DNA from: Brevundimonas naejangsanensis DSM 23858
Lineage (GTDB): Bacteria; Pseudomonadota; Alphaproteobacteria; Caulobacterales; Caulobacteraceae
Direction of reading: 5' to 3'
Assembly: GCF_000421705.1 (NCBI RefSeq)
Contig: NZ_ATXN01000003.1
Coordinates: 253,001 to 317,000, forward strand
Length of the DNA stretch: 64,000 nucleotides
The translations under genes and the position numbers were made by a program. The stretch's first letter is position 1; the number at the start of each line of letters is the position of its first letter. The notes beneath the pieces are model-generated. The model made no database searches. It was given only the letters and a program-made list of their open reading frames with translations, and was not told the origin of the DNA. This document shows positions 1-9,591 of the stretch, piece after piece.

Positions 1-140
1 ACGGCGCACCTGGCGGGCATTCAACCCTAAGCCGCGTCAACCGCGGTGACACATCGCCGGCTCCCGCTTCCAGATTCGACCCATTCCAACCTGTGGTTGA
101 GATGCACCTGATCGAACGTGCGTTCGGCCAGATTTACGAC
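1..140. other. Window edge, no gene seen
   Basis: This short stretch lies downstream of the stop codon of the UvrA-like gene. No coding region, tRNA or clear terminator could be supported here. Confidence 0.5.
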
Positions 141-2798
141 CTACATCGCCGCCTTAAGATAGCGGGCGGTAAGACTGCCTTCCGTTTCCGCAACGATGCC
201 GGGGACGCCGCTGGCAACGATACGGCCACCATCTTCACCGGCCCCCGGTCCCAGATCGATGATCCAATCCACCTGTGTGATGGCGCGCATGTCATGTTCG
301 ACGGCTACGACGGTATTGCCGGCGTCGACGAGGCCCTGCAGATGTTGCATCAGCCGGTCCGCATCGGAGGGGTGAAGCCCCGAAGTTGGCTCGTCGAGGA
401 TGTAGATCGTGTTGCCGCGTTGAGCGCGTTGCAGTTCAGTCGCCAGCTTGATGCGCTGCGCCTCCCCGCCAGACAGCTCGGTCGCCGGCTGACCGAGCCT
501 CAGATAGCCAAGACCGATCTCCCGCAACACGTCGAGGGAGCGCATCACAGATGCCTCGCCAGCGAAGAAATCGCACGCATCGTCGACCGTCAGTTCGAGC
601 ACCTGGGCGATATTGCGCCCGTTCCATTCGACTTCGAGCGTTTGCGGGTTGTAGCGAGAGCCATGACAGGTCGAGCAGGGGGCAAAAACGCTCGGCAGGA
701 ATAGCAGCTCCACCATGACGTATCCCTCGCCCTCGCACACAGGGCAGCGGCCTTGCGGTACGTTGAACGAGAACCTTCCCGGGCTGTAGTGCCGCCGGCG
801 GGCGAGCGGCGTATCAGCGAAGATCCGTCGCACATGGTCGAACATGCCGCTGTAGGTGGATAGGTTCGAGCGCGGCGTGCGGCCGATCGGTTTCTGATCG
901 ACCCGCACCAGCCTGCGAACATACTCCATGCCTGCGACAATGCGTCCTTCAGTGTCGTTCTGGGCATCGAGCAGCGGATCGATATCCTCCTCCTCGGCCA
1001 CGGGGGAGCCGCCGAGGTGTTCCGTGACGAGCTCGGGCAGCGCCTGACTGACAAGACTGGATTTGCCCGATCCCGAAACGCCGGTGACAGCGGTGAAGCA
1101 GCCGATGGGAAACTCGACGTCGAGACCATGGAGATTGTTCCGCCTGATCCCTTCCAGGCGTAGCCATGCCTTGGGATCGCGCGGTGTGCGCTCACTGCGG
1201 AGCGGCTCTGCGAACAGGTAGCGGCGGGTGATCGAAGTCTCGACGTCGGCAAGCCCCTCTATCGGCCCGCTGTAGAGGACTTCACCGCCTTTTTCCCCGG
1301 CTCCTGGCCCGACATCGACGAGCCATTCCGCGCGGCGGATCACGTCGAGATCATGTTCGACGACGAACAGGGAGTTGCCCGCCGCCTTGAGACGCTCGAG
1401 AATGGTGAGCAAGGCTTCGCCATCTGCCGGGTGCAACCCTGCCGAAGGCTCGTCAAGCACATAGACCACCCCGAAAAGCTGTGACGACAATTGTGTGGCA
1501 AGCCGCAAGCGCTGCAGCTCTCCGGAGGAGAGCGTCGGCGTGCTGCGGTCGAGCGAAATGTAGCCAAGGCCAAGATCGATCAGCGGCTCTAGCCGCTCGA
1601 TCAATTCGCAGGCAAGGCGTTGGGCGGCGATCCGCTTCTCGTCGGAGAGATTGGGCGTGCGGCGTACGTCGGGCGCGCTCTTGTGCGCAGAGCCGCCCGC
1701 CGCAACCCGTTGTTCGACCGCTGCATCGCGGGCCGCTTTTTCCAGAACATGGCCCTCTGAGGGGGCGGAGACCGCCCCATACGCGCCATGCGCGACGGGC
1801 ATCAGCAAGTCCTTCAGCTTGAGCACCGTCAGGTCACCGAACTCGGCAATGTCGAGGCCGGCGAATTTGACCGACAGGGCTTCGCGCTTCAGGCGCTTGC
1901 CGTCGCAGGTCGGGCAATCGCGGCCGATGATATATTGCGAGACGCGCTTCTTCATCAGCGCGCTTTTAGTGTTGGCGAAGGTTTCCAGCACATAGCGGCG
2001 CGCGCCGGTGAAGGTGCCCTGGTAGCTCGGCTCCATGCGGCGCTTGAGCGCCGTCCGGGTCTGTTCGGGCGTCAGGCCCGCATAGACCGGCACCGTCGGC
2101 GCCTCTTCAGTGAAGAGGATCCAGTCGCGATCTTTTTTCGGTAGGTCACGCCACGGCGTATCGACGTCATAGCCGAGCGAAACGAGGATATCGCGCAGGT
2201 TCTGGCCATGCCAGGCGGCCGGCCAGGCGGCGATCGCTCGATCGCGAATGGTGAGGCTGTCGTCAGGAACCATCGTCTCTTCGGTCGCGTCATATACGCG
2301 GCCGATGCCGTGGCAGGTCGCGCAGGCTCCCGCGACCGTGTTGGGGGAGAAATCCTCCGCATAGAGCATGGGTTGATGGCGCGGATATTCGCCGACGCGC
2401 GAATAGAGCATCCGCACCAGGCTGGAGAGCGTCGTCACGCTGCCGACCGAGGATCGCGCGTTGGCCGAACCGCGCTGCTGCTGCAACGCGACCGCAGGCG
2501 GCAAACCGTCGATCGCGTCGACCTCCGGCACCCCGGCCTGGTCGATCAGGCGACGGGCATAGGGCGCAACCGATTCCAGATAACGCCGCTGGGCTTCGGC
2601 ATAAAGGGTGCCGAACGCGAGCGATGACTTGCCCGAGCCCGATATGCCGGTGAACACCACGAAGGCGTCGCGCGGTACATCGACGTCAATATTTTTGAGG
2701 TTATTCTGGCGCGCGCCGCGAACCTGCACGCAAGCGGGCGGCCCCGTATGCCCATGATCGGTGGTCGGCGTCGTCGCGTGAATATCCTTGCTCTTCAA
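141..2798 (-). CDS. UvrA-like ABC ATPase lacking the UvrB-binding domain
   Basis: An 885-residue excinuclease ABC subunit A family protein. Both ATPase modules are complete: Walker A motifs GISGSGKSS (near residue 52) and GVSGSGKSS, signature motifs LSSGELQRL and LSGGEAQRI, and Walker B motifs [12 protein letters not shown] and [12 protein letters not shown]. Zinc-finger halves CATCHG, CPTCDG, CPVCEG and CSTCHG are present. After the first Walker A the sequence passes directly from the LYSRVGE region to the first zinc module, so the UvrB-binding domain of about 115 residues found in true UvrA is missing. This matches the UvrA2/DrrC class, which is linked to drug or DNA-damage tolerance rather than to UvrABC excision. 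The gene stands alone. The in vivo role is inferred. Confidence 0.93.
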   Translation of the reverse strand: MKSKDIHATTPTTDHGHTGPPACVQVRGARQNNLKNIDVDVPRDAFVVFTGISGSGKSSLAFGTLYAEAQRRYLESVAPYARRLIDQAGVPEVDAIDGLPPAVALQQQRGSANARSSVGSVTTLSSLVRMLYSRVGEYPRHQPMLYAEDFSPNTVAGACATCHGIGRVYDATEETMVPDDSLTIRDRAIAAWPAAWHGQNLRDILVSLGYDVDTPWRDLPKKDRDWILFTEEAPTVPVYAGLTPEQTRTALKRRMEPSYQGTFTGARRYVLETFANTKSALMKKRVSQYIIGRDCPTCDGKRLKREALSVKFAGLDIAEFGDLTVLKLKDLLMPVAHGAYGAVSAPSEGHVLEKAARDAAVEQRVAAGGSAHKSAPDVRRTPNLSDEKRIAAQRLACELIERLEPLIDLGLGYISLDRSTPTLSSGELQRLRLATQLSSQLFGVVYVLDEPSAGLHPADGEALLTILERLKAAGNSLFVVEHDLDVIRRAEWLVDVGPGAGEKGGEVLYSGPIEGLADVETSITRRYLFAEPLRSERTPRDPKAWLRLEGIRRNNLHGLDVEFPIGCFTAVTGVSGSGKSSLVSQALPELVTEHLGGSPVAEEEDIDPLLDAQNDTEGRIVAGMEYVRRLVRVDQKPIGRTPRSNLSTYSGMFDHVRRIFADTPLARRRHYSPGRFSFNVPQGRCPVCEGEGYVMVELLFLPSVFAPCSTCHGSRYNPQTLEVEWNGRNIAQVLELTVDDACDFFAGEASVMRSLDVLREIGLGYLRLGQPATELSGGEAQRIKLATELQRAQRGNTIYILDEPTSGLHPSDADRLMQHLQGLVDAGNTVVAVEHDMRAITQVDWIIDLGPGAGEDGGRIVASGVPGIVAETEGSLTARYLKAAM

Positions 2799-3191
2799 TT
2801 CAATCTTCCTGCCCTATACGCACGTGCGGCCCGTGGTTCATCACAGTCGGGTAACAGATGAATGCATTTCCCACTCAATACATCCAACGGCCAGGCTGGC
2901 CGGATGTTCGGCAGCTTTGAAATATTTTTCCAGCACTAGACAAAGGTTACGACAAAACCATTTTCCCGTTGGGTCGCGCGACGAGGCCACACACACTCCG
3001 GTGGTAAGCGCCTGGGCGAGGCGGCCCTGGTCCGTGCCGCTATCGGCATGTAACGACCGCACTTCGGCGCTTGTTACCGCATCGCGACGCGTTGCCCATT
3101 TGCCAGAGCGCGCTTCATCATGGCCGGGGTCGGGCCATGATGACGGCCGAGTTGTCGATCCGAGCGCCTCGCGCCGCTTCGGATCGGCGGG
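2799..3191. other. Intergenic stretch without a recognisable gene
   Basis: This 393-base stretch lies between the UvrA-like start and the alcohol dehydrogenase remnant. Short open frames exist on both strands but none has a ribosome binding site or a family I recognise. The promoter of the UvrA-like gene should be at its left end. No LexA-type GTTC-N7-GTTC box was seen near that start. Confidence 0.5.
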
Positions 3192-3356
3192 TCAGTAGTG
3201 AATGACCGTGCGGATCGACTTGCCTTCGTGCATCAGTGCGAAGTCCTCGTTGATCTCCTCCAAACCCATCGTGTGGGTTACGAATGGGGCCAGATCGATA
3301 TCGCCTCTCATCGCGTCCTCGACCATGCCGTCAACTCCTCGCCCAGTTCCGGTCGG
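3192..3356 (-). pseudogene. C-terminal remnant of a class III alcohol dehydrogenase (FrmA/AdhC)
   Basis: The last 46 codons read like the end of S-(hydroxymethyl)glutathione dehydrogenase: GMVEDAM, then [12 protein letters not shown], then [16 protein letters not shown] and a stop. The preceding family residues (RPELGEEL) continue in a different frame near 3330-3356, so at least one frameshift is present, and the catalytic and zinc-binding N-terminal parts are absent. Sequence further upstream in either frame does not resemble the family. This is a decayed fragment and probably not functional. Confidence 0.8.
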
Positions 3357-3521
3357 TCGGTCGCTTGTGGAGTGGCTACGCAGAAGCCGCTGTGCTGACC
3401 TATTCGTGCGAATCCGGCAAACCTCTTGGCTAGCCTGGACCGCAGAATACACTCCATCATGGTGGAGAAGCTCCAAGTTGATACTGATGTCGTTTGGGTC
3501 AAAGATGTCGTCGAAGGTCAC

Positions 3522-3905
3522 AACAGACTGCGAAAGGCCTCGACATCACGAAAATTTTATTGATTAGAATTTCACCAATGTTTTCAATACCTCGAGATTT
3601 GTTCGGCCTACGGATCGGTTTCGCTATCGATGTCGAACAAAAAATCCAAAACATTCAATGTTCTGGTCCGGCTTCAGTAATCGAATGGGAGTGATTCACG
3701 CCTTATGGCGCCCTTTCGAAGTCACTTCCGAAAGCGCCGATAGTCACTGAACAAAAAGTAGATTCTGACGAGCCCTTTCGAACGCTTTCGGAGGGTCTCG
3801 CTTTTGTGACGTCGACCCTTTGGCGGAATGCTCGCCAAAGTCGGGGAACGGCTTCGGGATCAAGCGATCGCTTGTGGGAGCACGCCCAAAGGCGCTGCGC
3901 GCGCA
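3522..3905. other. AT-richer intergenic stretch with an imperfect hairpin
   Basis: No gene is supported here. The first half is more AT-rich than the surroundings. An imperfect inverted repeat pairs GGCGCCCTTTCGAAG (3707-3721) with CTTCCGAAAGCGCC (3725-3738), and the string GCCCTTTCGAA recurs at about 3772-3782. It lies just downstream of the TetR stop codon and could help end its transcript, but there is no T-run. Confidence 0.4.
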
Positions 3906-4514
3906 CTAGGCGGTGCGCGGGCGCATGGCGAGGAAAGTCGGCAGCAAACTGGCCGTGACCCTGCGACTGGCGTCCTCGGATTGACCAAGCATGCCTCGAA
4001 GGGGAGCGCCTATCAGGGCATCGCCAAATGCGCCCAGTGCGATGAAGAGGACAGCCGAGCCAACAGTCTCGTCAGGAAGGTCTACGCCCAGGCCCAGCTT
4101 CTCCTGGATGGCGACGACGAGGCTTTGAACGGCTTCACGCACGGGTTCGAGGTGCGACAGGTCGCCGGATAAGGCGATCCAAGCCGCCAGGCGTCCCGCG
4201 CCCCCGGCCGAGAAGGCGTCGAAGACGGCGTTGATCAGCTCTAACGGCGCCCCTTCATCGGTGCGTAATCGGTCGACGGCGGCGTCCAGGGCGTCGCTGA
4301 GATCAGCCACCATCGACCCCATCAGAGCTGACTGGAGGCCGGCCGCTGAGCCGAAATGGTGGATCAGGTTTGCATGGGTTACGCCGATTTCAGCTGCAAC
4401 GGCGGCCAGTGTGACGGCGTTCGGCCCCCCCGAAAGCAAGAGAATCCGTGCTGACGCCAGAGCCTCACGACGAGCTTCCTCAGGCGAACGGCGACGGCGG
4501 CGCGGCTTTTCCAT
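3906..4514 (-). CDS. TetR/AcrR family transcriptional regulator
   Basis: A 202-residue one-component regulator. After a basic N-terminus (MEKPRRRRRSPEEARR) comes a TetR helix-turn-helix at about residues 18-62, with the core VTLAAVAAEIGVTHANLIHHFGS. The remaining 140 residues form the variable ligand-binding domain, and length is normal for the family. The gene is divergent from the TonB-dependent receptor. An 18-bp motif found at 4539-4556, just upstream of its start, recurs at 4744, 8732, 8747 and 20435 in front of the receptor, the lipid operon and the dehydrogenase/exporter genes. I infer that it represses itself and those transcription units and responds to an acyl-CoA or lipid-like ligand; the ligand is unknown. 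Confidence 0.9.
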   Translation of the reverse strand: MEKPRRRRRSPEEARREALASARILLLSGGPNAVTLAAVAAEIGVTHANLIHHFGSAAGLQSALMGSMVADLSDALDAAVDRLRTDEGAPLELINAVFDAFSAGGAGRLAAWIALSGDLSHLEPVREAVQSLVVAIQEKLGLGVDLPDETVGSAVLFIALGAFGDALIGAPLRGMLGQSEDASRRVTASLLPTFLAMRPRTA

Positions 4515-4538
4515 TTTTCCAGTCGATGCTTATAAAAG

Positions 4539-4556
4539 TGACATTCATGTAGATAG
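4539..4556 (+). promoter_or_regulatory. Putative TetR operator A, upstream of the regulator gene
   Basis: TGACATTCATGTAGATAG lies 24 bases upstream of the TetR start codon. It shares the pattern TGACATT-NN-TGTA-NN-TA with four other sites in the window, and contains an ACA-N4-TGT dyad. Its placement fits autoregulation. Confidence 0.6.
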
Positions 4557-4743
4557 CAGTCTCTTACGGGCCGTCCGGAGCGACCGCAAGCCGTTGGCGA
4601 GGTCTCTCGGCTGTCGGATGATCGTAAGGCCGAGGGTAGGGTTCGCGAAACCGTTGGTTAACGCCGGCCCGCAGGTGTCTGACGCGCCGCCTATTTTCGA
4701 GTTCTATGGAGCAGAAGGACGAAACCCGCCGGGAAAATTTACC

Positions 4744-4761
4744 GGACATCAATGTAAATAA
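4744..4761 (+). promoter_or_regulatory. Putative TetR operator B, upstream of the TonB-dependent receptor
   Basis: GGACATCAATGTAAATAA matches the TetR operator pattern with changes at the first and seventh bases. A good -35 hexamer, TTGACA, starts five bases downstream at 4766-4771, so a bound repressor would be next to or on the promoter. The -10 element is weak by eye. Confidence 0.5.
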
Positions 4762-4897
4762 GCTGTTGACATGGGTATGAATAGATGGATCGATAGCGTC
4801 GGCTTTCGGCGCATCCGCCTCGTCGTCAGCTCTACATAAAGGCGGGAGGAAGCATTCGGTCCAGCTGGGGAGCAGGGCCGTGCAGGGGAGGGTTTTC

Positions 4898-7882
4898 ATG
4901 GCTTCAGCGGCCTGTAATCGCGCGCGTCTGGCTGTCACCGCGTCGGCTTTCGCTCTAGTTGTAGCCGCCGGCCCTGCGCTGGCTCAGGATGCAGCGCCTT
5001 CCCAGGACGCAACGTCGGTTGGCGACATCATCGTCACGGCCCAGAAGCGTGAACAATCCATTCAGGATGTCCCGATCGCGGTTACAGCGCTCTCAGCCGA
5101 GACCCTGGACGCCATGAAGATCGACGGCGGTTCTGAACTGGTGCGGGCTGTGCCCAACGTCAGTTTTTCCAAGTCCAATTTCAGTATGTATAACTTTTCC
5201 ATACGGGGGGTTGGCACCAAAGCGATTTCAGCTTCATCGGATCCAGCGGTGGCTGTCAGCTTCAACAATACGCCTTTGATACGTAACCGACTGTTCGAGC
5301 AGGAATATCTAGACGTTAATCGTGTGGAGGTCCTGCGAGGCCCGCAAGGGACTTTGTATGGGCGCAACGCCACGGGTGGCGTCGTCAACATGATCCCCAA
5401 TCTGCCTGGCCCCAACTTCGACGCGATGATGAAGGCCGAAGCGGGCAACTATAACTCCATGCGCGGCCAGATGATGGTCAACATTCCTGTAACGGATACC
5501 TTCTGGATACGAGGTGCGGGGTCACTGACGAAGCGTGAGGGGTTTGATTACAACACGTTCAACGAAACGCGCGTCAATGATCGTGACCTGTACTCGACAC
5601 GTCTGTCGGCGGCTTGGGAACCGACCGACCGGTTCAGCGCCAATCTGATCTGGGAACATTTCGGTGAGGATGATCGGAGGTCCCGTACGGGCAAGCAGCT
5701 ATGCACCAAGGACGAGGGGCCTACGCAGGTCGGATCCTTCGCGGTCACGGACAGTTTTACCCGGAACCGGATGAGCCAGGGGTGTATGGCGTCAAGTCTG
5801 TTCGACGACGCAGCCTATGGGACGCCTAACGGTGGGGCGTTCAGTCACGTCTTCATGGGCGCGATGATGAACTACGGCTATGATCCTGATGAATTTGTTC
5901 CCGCATATGCATTCTACTACCTGACTGACCCATATGCGGGGGTGACGCAGTCTAAGGATCTTCGCGAAATATCAACCGCATATGATCCAAAATTCAGAGC
6001 TGAGAATGATGTTGTTCAGTTGAATTGGCGATATGAATTTAATAATGGGCTGACTTTCCATTCTCAAACTGCTTTTGCTAAGGACGACTATTACTCTACC
6101 CAAGATTATAGCAGATATGTCAGTAATGACATTTTCGTTGACTCTTCTCCCGCTCGCAGTTCGTGGCCGGGTGGTCCAACGCTTCCGCCAAGCCCTGCTG
6201 CGCCAGGTGGGATTTACACGGATCCACAACTGGGCCCCTCGTCGTCTATTTTGTCGGTGGACGTCAGTCAGTCCGACAATAAGCAGTTTACTCAGGAATT
6301 CCGCCTTCAATCGGCGTGGGATGGGCGATTTAATTTTAGCCTCGGCGCTAACTATCTCGATTTCAAATCTGAAGATAATTACTACGTATTCAATAACCTG
6401 TTCTCCTTTATCGGAGAGTATTTCTATAACCAGAACCTTTCTTCCGGTTTCCTGGACACCATTCCATGTGGAGATCCCTCCGCTCCTGCGTGGCGTGAGT
6501 GTGTATATGTCGAATATTCTCCTCTTTCCGAACTTGAAGGCGATGGGCATAATTATTTCCGCAGCCGAAATGTAGTGCGTACGCGCTCGCTAGGGGTGTT
6601 CGGCGAAGCCTACTGGGACGTCGCGGACACGGTCAGAGTTACTGCAGGTCTGCGATATACGGATGATCGCAAGACCACGACGCCCTATCCCAGCCAGCTA
6701 TTGCTCGGGGCGTCACCGGATGGAACGCCTGGCTTATCGTCCGGCGGTTATGTCAATCGCGGCTATCCGGCCTTGCCCGATGTGAAGCAAAGCTGGGATG
6801 CGGTGACGGGTCGGTTTGTCGTCGACTGGAAACCGAACGTGGCTTTCTCAGACGATACGCTGGTCTATGCTTCATATTCACGAGGATATAAGGGCGGGGG
6901 CACCAATCCTCCGCGCGTTGATATCAATCCAGAAGTCATCCAGTATCAGCCGCTGGCGTCTGAATTCGCTCCTGAATACATCAATGCCTTTGAAATCGGG
7001 ACCAAGAACAGTTTCATGGATGGCCGGATGCGCCTCAATGCGACGGCCTTCTATTATGATTATAGCGATTACCAGGTCTCCCAAATCGTTGATCGGATCT
7101 CATTGAATGAGAATTTCGATGCGCGGATTTGGGGTGTTGAATTGGAGGGCGCTTTCTATCCGACGCCCGCTTGGCGTATCGACGCTAATGTCGGCTATCT
7201 GAACACGCGTGTTGCTGATGGCGAGAAGTCCATCGACGTGATGAACCGCACCCAGGGCAATGCCGACTGGACCCTGTTGCGGCCCTGGGTTCAGGTGCCC
7301 TCTAACTGTATTGCGCCGACCAAGCACGTCGAGACGATCCTGAGCTTCGGCTACGATGGAGTTACGACCGGACAGGCGCTTCAGGCGCTCTGCTCCGGAT
7401 CGGCGCGCTACGGCAGCTTCAATCCCGAGTTCGACACGATTTTACCTATGTGGGCCTTCTTTGGCTTTACCTATGACGGGGTTACGGAGGCTCCCAATTA
7501 TGGTCGCGGCTTTGACGCAGATCTGAGCGGGAATGAATTGCCGAATTCGCCGAATTGGACAGCGAATGTAGGCACTCAGTACACGCTTCCTGTTAATGGC
7601 TGGGATATTACATTCCGTGCAGACTATTATTGGCAGGGCGAAAGCTATTTCCGTATCTATAATACCGAGTATGACAAGCTGAAGTCATGGGATAATACCA
7701 ACATTTCAGTAACTGCCGAAAACGTGGTTAGTGGGCTTTCCGTTCAGTTCTACGTGAAGAATGTCTTCGATAAGACTCCGATAACCGACGCATTTACAAA
7801 TAGTGATGATACTGGACTAACCACAAACGTGTTTACCTTGGATCCGAGGTTGATGGCGATTTCAGTTTCTAAAAAGTTTTGA
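4898..7882 (+). CDS. TonB-dependent outer membrane receptor
   Basis: A 994-residue outer membrane receptor for active uptake. The ATG at 4898 is preferred over the GTG at 4880 because an AGGGGAGGG ribosome binding site precedes it. The signal peptide ends near VVAAGPALAQ. The TonB-box-like segment DIIVTAQKREQSIQDVPIAVT is followed by a plug domain with the LRGPQGTLYGRNATGG motif, then a long beta-barrel ending in the aromatic-terminal strand AISVSKKF. Codon use and base composition in the second half are clearly more AT-rich than in the flanking genes. Operator B lies in its promoter region, which suggests that it imports the substrate of the lipid pathway downstream. The substrate cannot be read from sequence. 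Confidence 0.95.
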   Translation: MASAACNRARLAVTASAFALVVAAGPALAQDAAPSQDATSVGDIIVTAQKREQSIQDVPIAVTALSAETLDAMKIDGGSELVRAVPNVSFSKSNFSMYNFSIRGVGTKAISASSDPAVAVSFNNTPLIRNRLFEQEYLDVNRVEVLRGPQGTLYGRNATGGVVNMIPNLPGPNFDAMMKAEAGNYNSMRGQMMVNIPVTDTFWIRGAGSLTKREGFDYNTFNETRVNDRDLYSTRLSAAWEPTDRFSANLIWEHFGEDDRRSRTGKQLCTKDEGPTQVGSFAVTDSFTRNRMSQGCMASSLFDDAAYGTPNGGAFSHVFMGAMMNYGYDPDEFVPAYAFYYLTDPYAGVTQSKDLREISTAYDPKFRAENDVVQLNWRYEFNNGLTFHSQTAFAKDDYYSTQDYSRYVSNDIFVDSSPARSSWPGGPTLPPSPAAPGGIYTDPQLGPSSSILSVDVSQSDNKQFTQEFRLQSAWDGRFNFSLGANYLDFKSEDNYYVFNNLFSFIGEYFYNQNLSSGFLDTIPCGDPSAPAWRECVYVEYSPLSELEGDGHNYFRSRNVVRTRSLGVFGEAYWDVADTVRVTAGLRYTDDRKTTTPYPSQLLLGASPDGTPGLSSGGYVNRGYPALPDVKQSWDAVTGRFVVDWKPNVAFSDDTLVYASYSRGYKGGGTNPPRVDINPEVIQYQPLASEFAPEYINAFEIGTKNSFMDGRMRLNATAFYYDYSDYQVSQIVDRISLNENFDARIWGVELEGAFYPTPAWRIDANVGYLNTRVADGEKSIDVMNRTQGNADWTLLRPWVQVPSNCIAPTKHVETILSFGYDGVTTGQALQALCSGSARYGSFNPEFDTILPMWAFFGFTYDGVTEAPNYGRGFDADLSGNELPNSPNWTANVGTQYTLPVNGWDITFRADYYWQGESYFRIYNTEYDKLKSWDNTNISVTAENVVSGLSVQFYVKNVFDKTPITDAFTNSDDTGLTTNVFTLDPRLMAISVSKKF

Positions 7883-7971
7883 TGGTACGATAATTTTGTA
7901 GCTTCTGTTTGCATTGGTGTTAGTATTTATTGCTCTCTTTTGAGAGCTCTGGAACAAGGGAAGGAAAAACT

Positions 7972-8454
7972 ATGAAGAAGATTGTTTTTACTATCGCTTC
8001 CGTTCTCGCTATCGGCGCCGCTTCGGGTGCTGGTGCGCAGACGATGTCTCCGACCGGTTCGTTTACATTTTCAGGAAACGTAACGATGCAGCAATCAGTT
8101 ACTGCAAACTGTAATGTTTCTGGAACTGGTAGCAATACCTCTTCTGGTGGAACGCTGAGCGGTTCGTTTTCTCCTGGAAATATTCTGTATTGTGGCCCGC
8201 TGAGCTTGGTTAAGCCCTATGGCGCATGGTCTTTTGACGTGATTCCGGGCGTAACTAATAAGGTTAGAGTTACGATTGGCGCTAATACGGTTCTAAACAA
8301 GCCCTGTTATGGTACGTTTGACGCGGACTGGAACAACGCGACTTCTACTATTACTTTCAACAATAACCCGCTTCCTCCGGTAAATGCAGGCGATCCGTCT
8401 TGCACGATTGTCGGTGGCTCGGTAAAAATCACGCCGGCCCGTACCATCAGCTAA
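7972..8454 (+). CDS. Small secreted protein of unknown function
   Basis: A 160-residue protein starting at the ATG after AAGGAAAAAC, with a signal peptide MKKIVFTIASVLAIGAASG ending near GAQ. The mature part is rich in Ser, Thr, Asn and Gly and has four cysteines, which could form two disulfides. I do not recognise a family with confidence; it has the look of a small periplasmic or surface beta-protein. It follows the receptor by 89 bases in the same direction and shares its AT-rich composition. A strong hairpin terminator follows, so receptor and this gene probably form one transcript. Confidence 0.75.
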   Translation: MKKIVFTIASVLAIGAASGAGAQTMSPTGSFTFSGNVTMQQSVTANCNVSGTGSNTSSGGTLSGSFSPGNILYCGPLSLVKPYGAWSFDVIPGVTNKVRVTIGANTVLNKPCYGTFDADWNNATSTITFNNNPLPPVNAGDPSCTIVGGSVKITPARTIS

Positions 8455-8462
8455 TGATGCGG

Positions 8463-8491
8463 CCCCTCGCAGGATCAAATCCTGCGAGGGG
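8463..8491 (+). terminator. Strong hairpin terminator after the secreted protein gene
   Basis: A perfect 13-bp stem, CCCCTCGCAGGAT with ATCCTGCGAGGGG, closes a three-base CAA loop and is followed by an AT-rich tract (ATTTATCTAATTT) without a strict T-run. Confidence 0.8.
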
Positions 8492-8796
8492 ATTTATCTA
8501 ATTTAGAAACTGCCCCAACTTCTTGTTTGAGGCGCCGTGCGGAGTTGGTCTCGACTCTGTCTGTGCGCTGGCGCCTCGATATATGGAGCAGAATATCGCC
8601 GACATTGCTTGCATGTCGGGGCTCCATCACCCTGCATCGCCTTTCGCTCGAAAATAGCTGTGTCTCCCTCCGTTGTGGCGCCCAGCGCCGGGCTAGGGCG
8701 ATCTGGCGTGGCCTTGATAGTCTTTTGCAATTGACATTGCTGTAAATGACATTAGTGTAGGTAGTGTCATTTAATCTCCGATAGAGGAGTGAGCCA
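8492..8796 (+). promoter_or_regulatory. Leader and promoter region of the lipid operon
   Basis: This gap of about 300 bases has no supported gene. It carries two overlapping operator copies near its right end and a TTGACA hexamer at 8731-8736. A bulged hairpin lies at 8584-8626: outer TGGAGC with GCTCCA, inner CCGACAT with ATGTCGG. Confidence 0.55.
8732..8772 (+). promoter_or_regulatory. Two overlapping putative TetR operators (C1, C2) in front of the lipid operon
   Basis: C1 is TGACATTGCTGTAAATGA (8732-8749) and C2 is TGACATTAGTGTAGGTAG (8747-8764), offset by 15 bases. A longer perfect dyad, AAATGACA (8744-8751) with TGTCATTT (8765-8772), frames C2. The pair overlaps a TTGACA -35-like hexamer at 8731 and lies 25-65 bases before the first start codon, as expected for a repressor site. 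Confidence 0.6.
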
Positions 8797-9591
8797 GTGC
8801 AAACAGGTTCAGCGATGCTCGCGGCGCCTTATGCTGCGGATCGGGGCGTTCGCCAGCCGACGCATGTGACGAGCCGCCGTGTTCAGCCCGTACGGGCTAT
8901 CCGGGCGTTTCGCGGCCTGGTGGCGGACAAGGACGACACGCGCCAGGTGTTCGAGATCATGAACGCCTTGTCGGGGCGCTCGCCGGACTGGGGCTATCGG
9001 CGGATGCTGGACACGCCGATGGGCGGCCAGCAGGCCTATGAGCGTCTGGAGTTGTCGGATTACCTCCAGGATCGCGACTGGTTGGGGCGGTTCGGGCCGG
9101 GCACAGTCGGGGCCGCCTATCGCGCCTTTGTCGAGCCGCAGAACTTCACCGCCTATGGCCTGGCGGAGGATAGCCGCAAGGTGGCCGACACCGAGATTGA
9201 GGCGGCGCATCCGCGTGCGTGGTACGCGCGCCGTCTGCGTGATGTTCATGACATCTGGCATGTGCTGACCGGCTATCATTCAGACGCCCTGGGCGAGGCG
9301 TGCGTTGTGGCCTTTTCCCTGCCGCAGACCCGCAGCGCCGGATTTGGCCTGATCGCCGGCGGCGTGGCGGTGCAGTTCATGCGCGCCCGAACCGGCTTTC
9401 CTTGCGGGCGGGCGGTCTTTCAGGCCTGGCGCAATGGACAGCGCGCGGCCTGGCTGCCGGGCGAGGATTACGAGCGGCTTCTCGCCGAACCGTTGGATGA
9501 AGCGCGGCGGCGGCTGAAAATCTCGCCTCCGACCATTTATGATCGGGTGCCTCCGGCGGTCCGCAACGCCTATCTGGGCGGGAAGGGATGA
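8797..9591 (+). CDS. Coq4-family protein
   Basis: A 264-residue Coq4-like protein. The GTG start is preceded by AGGAG seven bases away. The family metal motif HDxxH-x11-E is intact near residues 151-167: VHDIWHVLTGY, then HSDALGEA. Coq4 proteins act in ubiquinone biosynthesis at the ring C1 position, with the zinc or metal site essential. Here the gene opens a fatty-acid degradation operon rather than sitting with ubi genes. It may support electron transfer from acyl-CoA dehydrogenase to quinone, or act on a different polar-headed lipid; both are inference. The next gene overlaps its stop codon (ATGA). Confidence 0.85.
   Translation: MQTGSAMLAAPYAADRGVRQPTHVTSRRVQPVRAIRAFRGLVADKDDTRQVFEIMNALSGRSPDWGYRRMLDTPMGGQQAYERLELSDYLQDRDWLGRFGPGTVGAAYRAFVEPQNFTAYGLAEDSRKVADTEIEAAHPRAWYARRLRDVHDIWHVLTGYHSDALGEACVVAFSLPQTRSAGFGLIAGGVAVQFMRARTGFPCGRAVFQAWRNGQRAAWLPGEDYERLLAEPLDEARRRLKISPPTIYDRVPPAVRNAYLGGKG

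Noticed and set aside
8527..8745. Short overlapping plus-strand frames before the Coq4-like gene
   Set aside because: No ribosome binding site or family; the region holds operators and a hairpin.
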